A DNA stretch of 64,000 nt from Corbicula japonica (lineage: Eukaryota; Mollusca; Bivalvia; Venerida; Cyrenidae), in assembly GCA_038501625.1 (NCBI GenBank), contig JAZAYU010000009.1, forward strand, positions 12,748,301 to 12,812,300, given 5' to 3'. This document shows positions 63,640-64,000 of this stretch, in pieces. A model generated the notes under the pieces. That model was not told the DNA's origin, did no database searches, and saw only the letters and a program-made list of their open reading frames with translations. How positions within the stretch are numbered: position 1 is the stretch's first letter; each line of letters opens with the position of its first letter. The translations under genes and the position numbers were made by a program.

Positions 63640-64000
63640 CTGAAACAACCAGAATCTAGTGTAGGATACGGAGAATTAACAAAAATAACATTATATAACC
63701 AGAATAATACTGAGAAATAATACAGAATATTTTTTTCCATCAGTGAACTACAGGTACCTATTTTTATTTCACACAACAATTACTGAATCAGATATTCTCA
63801 ATGATGAAGTCACAATTGTAAAAGAATTTTTGATAAACAATAATTATCACGAAATCCCTGGGATTTTTAATCTAAACTAGATGTTATTTTCTTAATGTTT
63901 TTAAATATATTAACCTAGTATTTGGTCAAAATAAAATCAATTCAGAAGCAAAGAGTTTTTGAAGCAAAATCTCAAATGAACCTGTTCACTTATACATGTC
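63640..64000. other. start of the next cadherin intron (toward the 5' end of the gene)
   Basis: AT-rich intron; no further exon found before the window ends. Confidence 0.5.

Overview
The window reads as nuclear DNA of an invertebrate animal, most probably a bivalve mollusc. It is AT-rich and intron-rich, and the genes are split by GT-AG introns. It holds a secreted C1q-domain gene of the kind expanded in bivalves, a Ngaro-type tyrosine-recombinase retrotransposon, and tandem-core elements with tetranucleotide tracts and a terminal hairpin that resemble the bivalve 'pearl'/Helentron-related elements. The species cannot be named from sequence alone.

Layout. (1) 107-3293, plus strand: the 3' part of a membrane-protein gene with a SEA domain, a short Cys-rich segment, one membrane span and a short tail; its 5' end lies left of the window. 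(2) 5391-6357, minus strand: an intronless C1q-domain gene with signal peptide and coiled coil, broken by one base in an A9 run. (3) 9291-63639, minus strand: one large cadherin gene. I reconstructed 28 exons (4194 nt, 1397 codons plus stop); the reading phase closes at every junction. They encode ten complete cadherin repeats plus the end of another, a membrane-adjacent region, a membrane span and a tail of about 120 residues. The 5' part lies right of the window. The arrangement resembles cadherin-23/Cad87A-type long cadherins.

Most of the remaining sequence is repeats inside the cadherin introns. About 37 copies of a ~240 bp double-hairpin repeat (DH) and about 12 of a ~140 bp single palindrome (SP) are present, and many sit 14-35 nt from splice sites. 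The intron at 34490-43393 holds a 7.2 kb Ngaro element (gag-like, RT/RNase H, tyrosine recombinase and SGNH hydrolase ORFs, split direct repeats), which itself carries a TA-flanked 632 bp insertion. The intron at 18555-28153 holds a degenerate 44 bp tandem array whose unit resembles the neighbouring splice acceptor. That array is split by a ~6.5 kb segment with short inverted ends and weak signs of a plus-strand spliced gene, by a mariner-like MITE, and by a GGGGC-ended MITE with a second copy at 52353.

The three host genes are independent: two cell-surface proteins and one secreted lectin-like protein. The most unusual structure is the paired co-variation of hairpin arms within individual DH and SP copies, the crowding of these hairpins against splice sites, and the apparent seeding of a tandem array by a splice acceptor.
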